Positions 62,291 to 64,000 of a stretch of DNA of 64,000 nt are shown in pieces. Position numbers and translations under genes: made by a program. The notes beneath the pieces were generated by a model. The model ran no database searches. It had not been told where the DNA came from and saw only the letters and a program-made list of their open reading frames with translations. The DNA comes from an uncultured Eubacterium sp. (GTDB lineage: Bacteria; Bacillota; Clostridia; Lachnospirales; Lachnospiraceae), in assembly GCA_934316845.1 (NCBI GenBank), contig CAKRDZ010000003.1, positions 45,777-109,776 on the forward strand, read 5' to 3'. Every line of letters starts with the position of its first letter. The first letter of the stretch is position 1.

Positions 62291-64000
62291 ATGAAACAGA
62301 AAGTAAGAAAAATATGGGCGTATGTCCTGGTATTTGCGTTAATGGCAGGAATCTGTCCGTGGCAGGTGGAAACGGTAAAGGCGGAGAGTGTAAAAAGCTT
62401 TTTCTCCGATAATGGAGAAGTGGAGATTACACTGACGGAAAATTTATTTCCGGATGGTTATTGGTGCGAGTATTCTCTGGCGGTCACCAATCATTCCTCC
62501 CAGTCCATCCGCGACTGGCAGTTGACATTATCTGTGAATGACATTTCAAAATACAGCAGAAGTTTTGGATGTCAGGCAACGGTAAAAAACGATAAACTTG
62601 TGATAAAAGGCCAGGGAAACGGAAAAGTAGTAGCGGCAGGAAGTACTTACAAAGTAGATGGAGATTTTAAACTTGGATTTACATCGCAGGTTTCCTTTAC
62701 CGGCGCAGAGATTACCTATGAATATGGCAGCCAGAGTACCGGTGGCGGCAATGAAGGAAGTGTCGGTTCCGGAGCGACATTTATCGACGGCTACCAGTGC
62801 AATTATACGCTGACCGGTCAGACGAAAGAGGTACCGTATGAAGATACTCCATATGGAAAACACGGCGCGCTTCATGTGGACGGTCTGCAGATTAAGGATG
62901 AGAACAATCAGCCATTTACGCTTCGCGGTGCAAGTACCCATGGGATGCACTGGGGCGATGGGGAAACATTTTTAAATAAAACCGCATTTCAGAATCTGCG
63001 TGATGAATGGGGCGTCAATATGGTGCGTCTTGTCAGTTATGTAACGCAGGGGGGGTATACTGAGGGATCTAAGGACAAACTGGATAAACATATCCGGGAG
63101 GGCGTTTCGGATCTGACAGATCTTGGAATGTACGCAATCATTGACTGGCATGTGCATGCTGAAAATCCAAATGACAAAAAGTCGGAAGCAATTCAATTTT
63201 TCGATACCTATTCGAAAATGTACAAAGACCAGAGTAATATTATCTATGAGATCTGCAATGAACCTACCGGAACACCGTGGAACCAGATCCGTCCTTATGC
63301 GGTAGATGTGATAAATACGATACGAGCCAATGATCCGGATGCGATCATTGTAGTGGGAACCAATACCTGGTCGCAGGACGTCGATGAAGTGGCGACAAAT
63401 GGCGGCAAGATTGACGACCCGAATGTCATGTATACGATTCATTTTTATTCAGGAACGCATGGAGAAAGTCTTCGTGAAAAAGTCCGTACGGCATTAAAGG
63501 CAGGAACGCCGGTATTTTGTACCGAGTTTGGTGTATGTGATGCATCAGGAAATGGTGGATTTGATCTGGAAGAAGCAGACAGATGGATTGATTTCTTTGA
63601 GGAAAACGGAATCAGTTACTGCTGCTGGAGTCTGAGTAAGAAAAACGAAAGCGCATCGATGATCTCGCCGGAATGCAGTAAAGTGAATGGCTTTACGAAT
63701 GAAGATCTGGGTGGAACCGGCGCGTGGCTTATCAATACATATCGCAGCAAGGGCGGCGAAAGCCCGGCTCCGAGTGAGATGCCAACAGCGCCGACAGCAG
63801 CCCCAAGCAATGTGCCAACAACAATGCCGACAGCGATTCCAAGTGAAGCGCCAAGCCAGACGCCAACGGCAACAACAATGCCAACAGCGATTCCAAGTGA
63901 AGTGCCAAGCCAGACACCGACGGCAACAACAATGCCGACAGCGATTCCAAGTGAAGCGCCAAGCCAGACGCCAACGGCAACAACAATGCCAACAGCGATT
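62291..64000 (+). CDS. Secreted GH5 endoglucanase with Pro/Thr/Ser linker (3' end outside window)
   Basis: The ATG at 62291 follows AAGGAGG, and the frame stays open to the window end (570 codons). Order of parts: signal peptide (residues 1-30), an N-terminal carbohydrate-binding-like beta domain (about 35-155; the cellulose-binding type CBM2 is suggested by DGYWCEYSLAVTNHSS), then the GH5 barrel (about 185-470) with RGASTHGMHWG, IIDWHVHAENP, the acid/base Glu in IYEICNEPTG and the nucleophile Glu in VFCTEFGVCDASG. From about residue 495 a Pro/Thr/Ser linker has 18-residue repeats (MPTAIPSEAPSQTPTATT). Further domains probably follow outside the window. It likely hydrolyses cellulose or beta-glucan. 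Confidence 0.93.
   Translation, partial: MKQKVRKIWAYVLVFALMAGICPWQVETVKAESVKSFFSDNGEVEITLTENLFPDGYWCEYSLAVTNHSSQSIRDWQLTLSVNDISKYSRSFGCQATVKNDKLVIKGQGNGKVVAAGSTYKVDGDFKLGFTSQVSFTGAEITYEYGSQSTGGGNEGSVGSGATFIDGYQCNYTLTGQTKEVPYEDTPYGKHGALHVDGLQIKDENNQPFTLRGASTHGMHWGDGETFLNKTAFQNLRDEWGVNMVRLVSYVTQGGYTEGSKDKLDKHIREGVSDLTDLGMYAIIDWHVHAENPNDKKSEAIQFFDTYSKMYKDQSNIIYEICNEPTGTPWNQIRPYAVDVINTIRANDPDAIIVVGTNTWSQDVDEVATNGGKIDDPNVMYTIHFYSGTHGESLREKVRTALKAGTPVFCTEFGVCDASGNGGFDLEEADRWIDFFEENGISYCCWSLSKKNESASMISPECSKVNGFTNEDLGGTGAWLINTYRSKGGESPAPSEMPTAPTAAPSNVPTTMPTAIPSEAPSQTPTATTMPTAIPSEVPSQTPTATTMPTAIPSEAPSQTPTATTMPTAI
63824..64000 (+). repeat. 54-base tandem repeat in the cellulase linker
   Basis: Units start at 63824, 63878, 63932 and 63986 (partial). 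Each codes for the 18-residue linker unit beginning MPTAIPSE; differences between units are few. Confidence 0.9.

Noticed and set aside
63765..64000. Possible CRISPR array
   Set aside because: The repeats are directly adjacent, in frame, and code for a Pro/Thr/Ser linker; there are no unique spacers.

Overview
The window is a low-to-medium GC Firmicutes chromosome, most likely a member of the Lachnospiraceae (gut or rumen Clostridia). The pointers are an electron-bifurcating type HydABC [FeFe]-hydrogenase, an extracellular GH5 cellulase with Pro/Thr/Ser-rich linker repeats, surface proteins with bacterial Ig-like domains, a Gram-positive FtsEX/M23 set, a teichoic-acid-like wall polymer cluster, and AGGAGG-type ribosome binding sites with TTGACA/TATAAT promoters. 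The assignment rests on gene content, not on a database search. No phage, IS element, CRISPR array or rRNA operon was seen, and there is one tRNA (Pro, CGG).

Layout. 1-3.6 kb: two tandem, recently duplicated secreted surface proteins (the first cut by the window edge) followed by a gene remnant. 3.6-9.2 kb: a DUF4846 protein, a 39-residue membrane peptide, tRNA-Pro, an M15 peptidase, a MATE pump and two consecutive CobW-type GTPases. 9.2-11.8 kb: icd-thiC operon. 11.8-18 kb: SpoIID-like and YihY proteins that overlap tail to tail, a subtilisin-like protease and a degenerate HD-GYP protein. 18-28 kb: ileS with a candidate attenuator, glycogen phosphorylase, trkAH, an aroK-like kinase and a small lipoprotein. 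28-33.4 kb (minus strand): an acyl-CoA carboxyltransferase, an MBOAT O-acyltransferase and two SGNH/DltD-like partners. 33.5-47 kb: export and assembly of an anionic wall polymer (TagG/TagH exporter, TagD, TagB-like, LCP ligase, sugar-nucleotide aminotransferase, priming sugar-phosphate transferase, O-antigen ligase-like protein, large glycosyltransferase, YfhO). 47-51.2 kb: hydCBA. 51.2-55 kb: an SDR (YmfI-like), then an LCP-like/TagA-like pair and YitT. 55-57.5 kb: MsmK/UgpC-type ATPase and a CdaR-like regulator. 57.5-62.3 kb: ftsEX, M23 hydrolase, CtpA, DUF3877. 62.3 kb to the end: a GH5 cellulase cut by the window edge.

Much of the window serves the cell envelope: polymer synthesis, export and attachment, O-acylation, peptidoglycan hydrolysis during division, and secreted enzymes. 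The least explained signal is a highly structured repeat present twice (14364-14466 and 36706-36890). Its 70-nt core differs at one base, while the closing stems differ in sequence yet re-form. The longer copy lies directly downstream of a good promoter, in the leader of the LCP gene. Other points to check are the fused CobW/YcgQ-type protein, an LCP-like/TagA-like pair that seems to lack expected catalytic residues, and the terminator-like hairpin in the ileS leader. All family calls come from reading motifs and were not verified by search.
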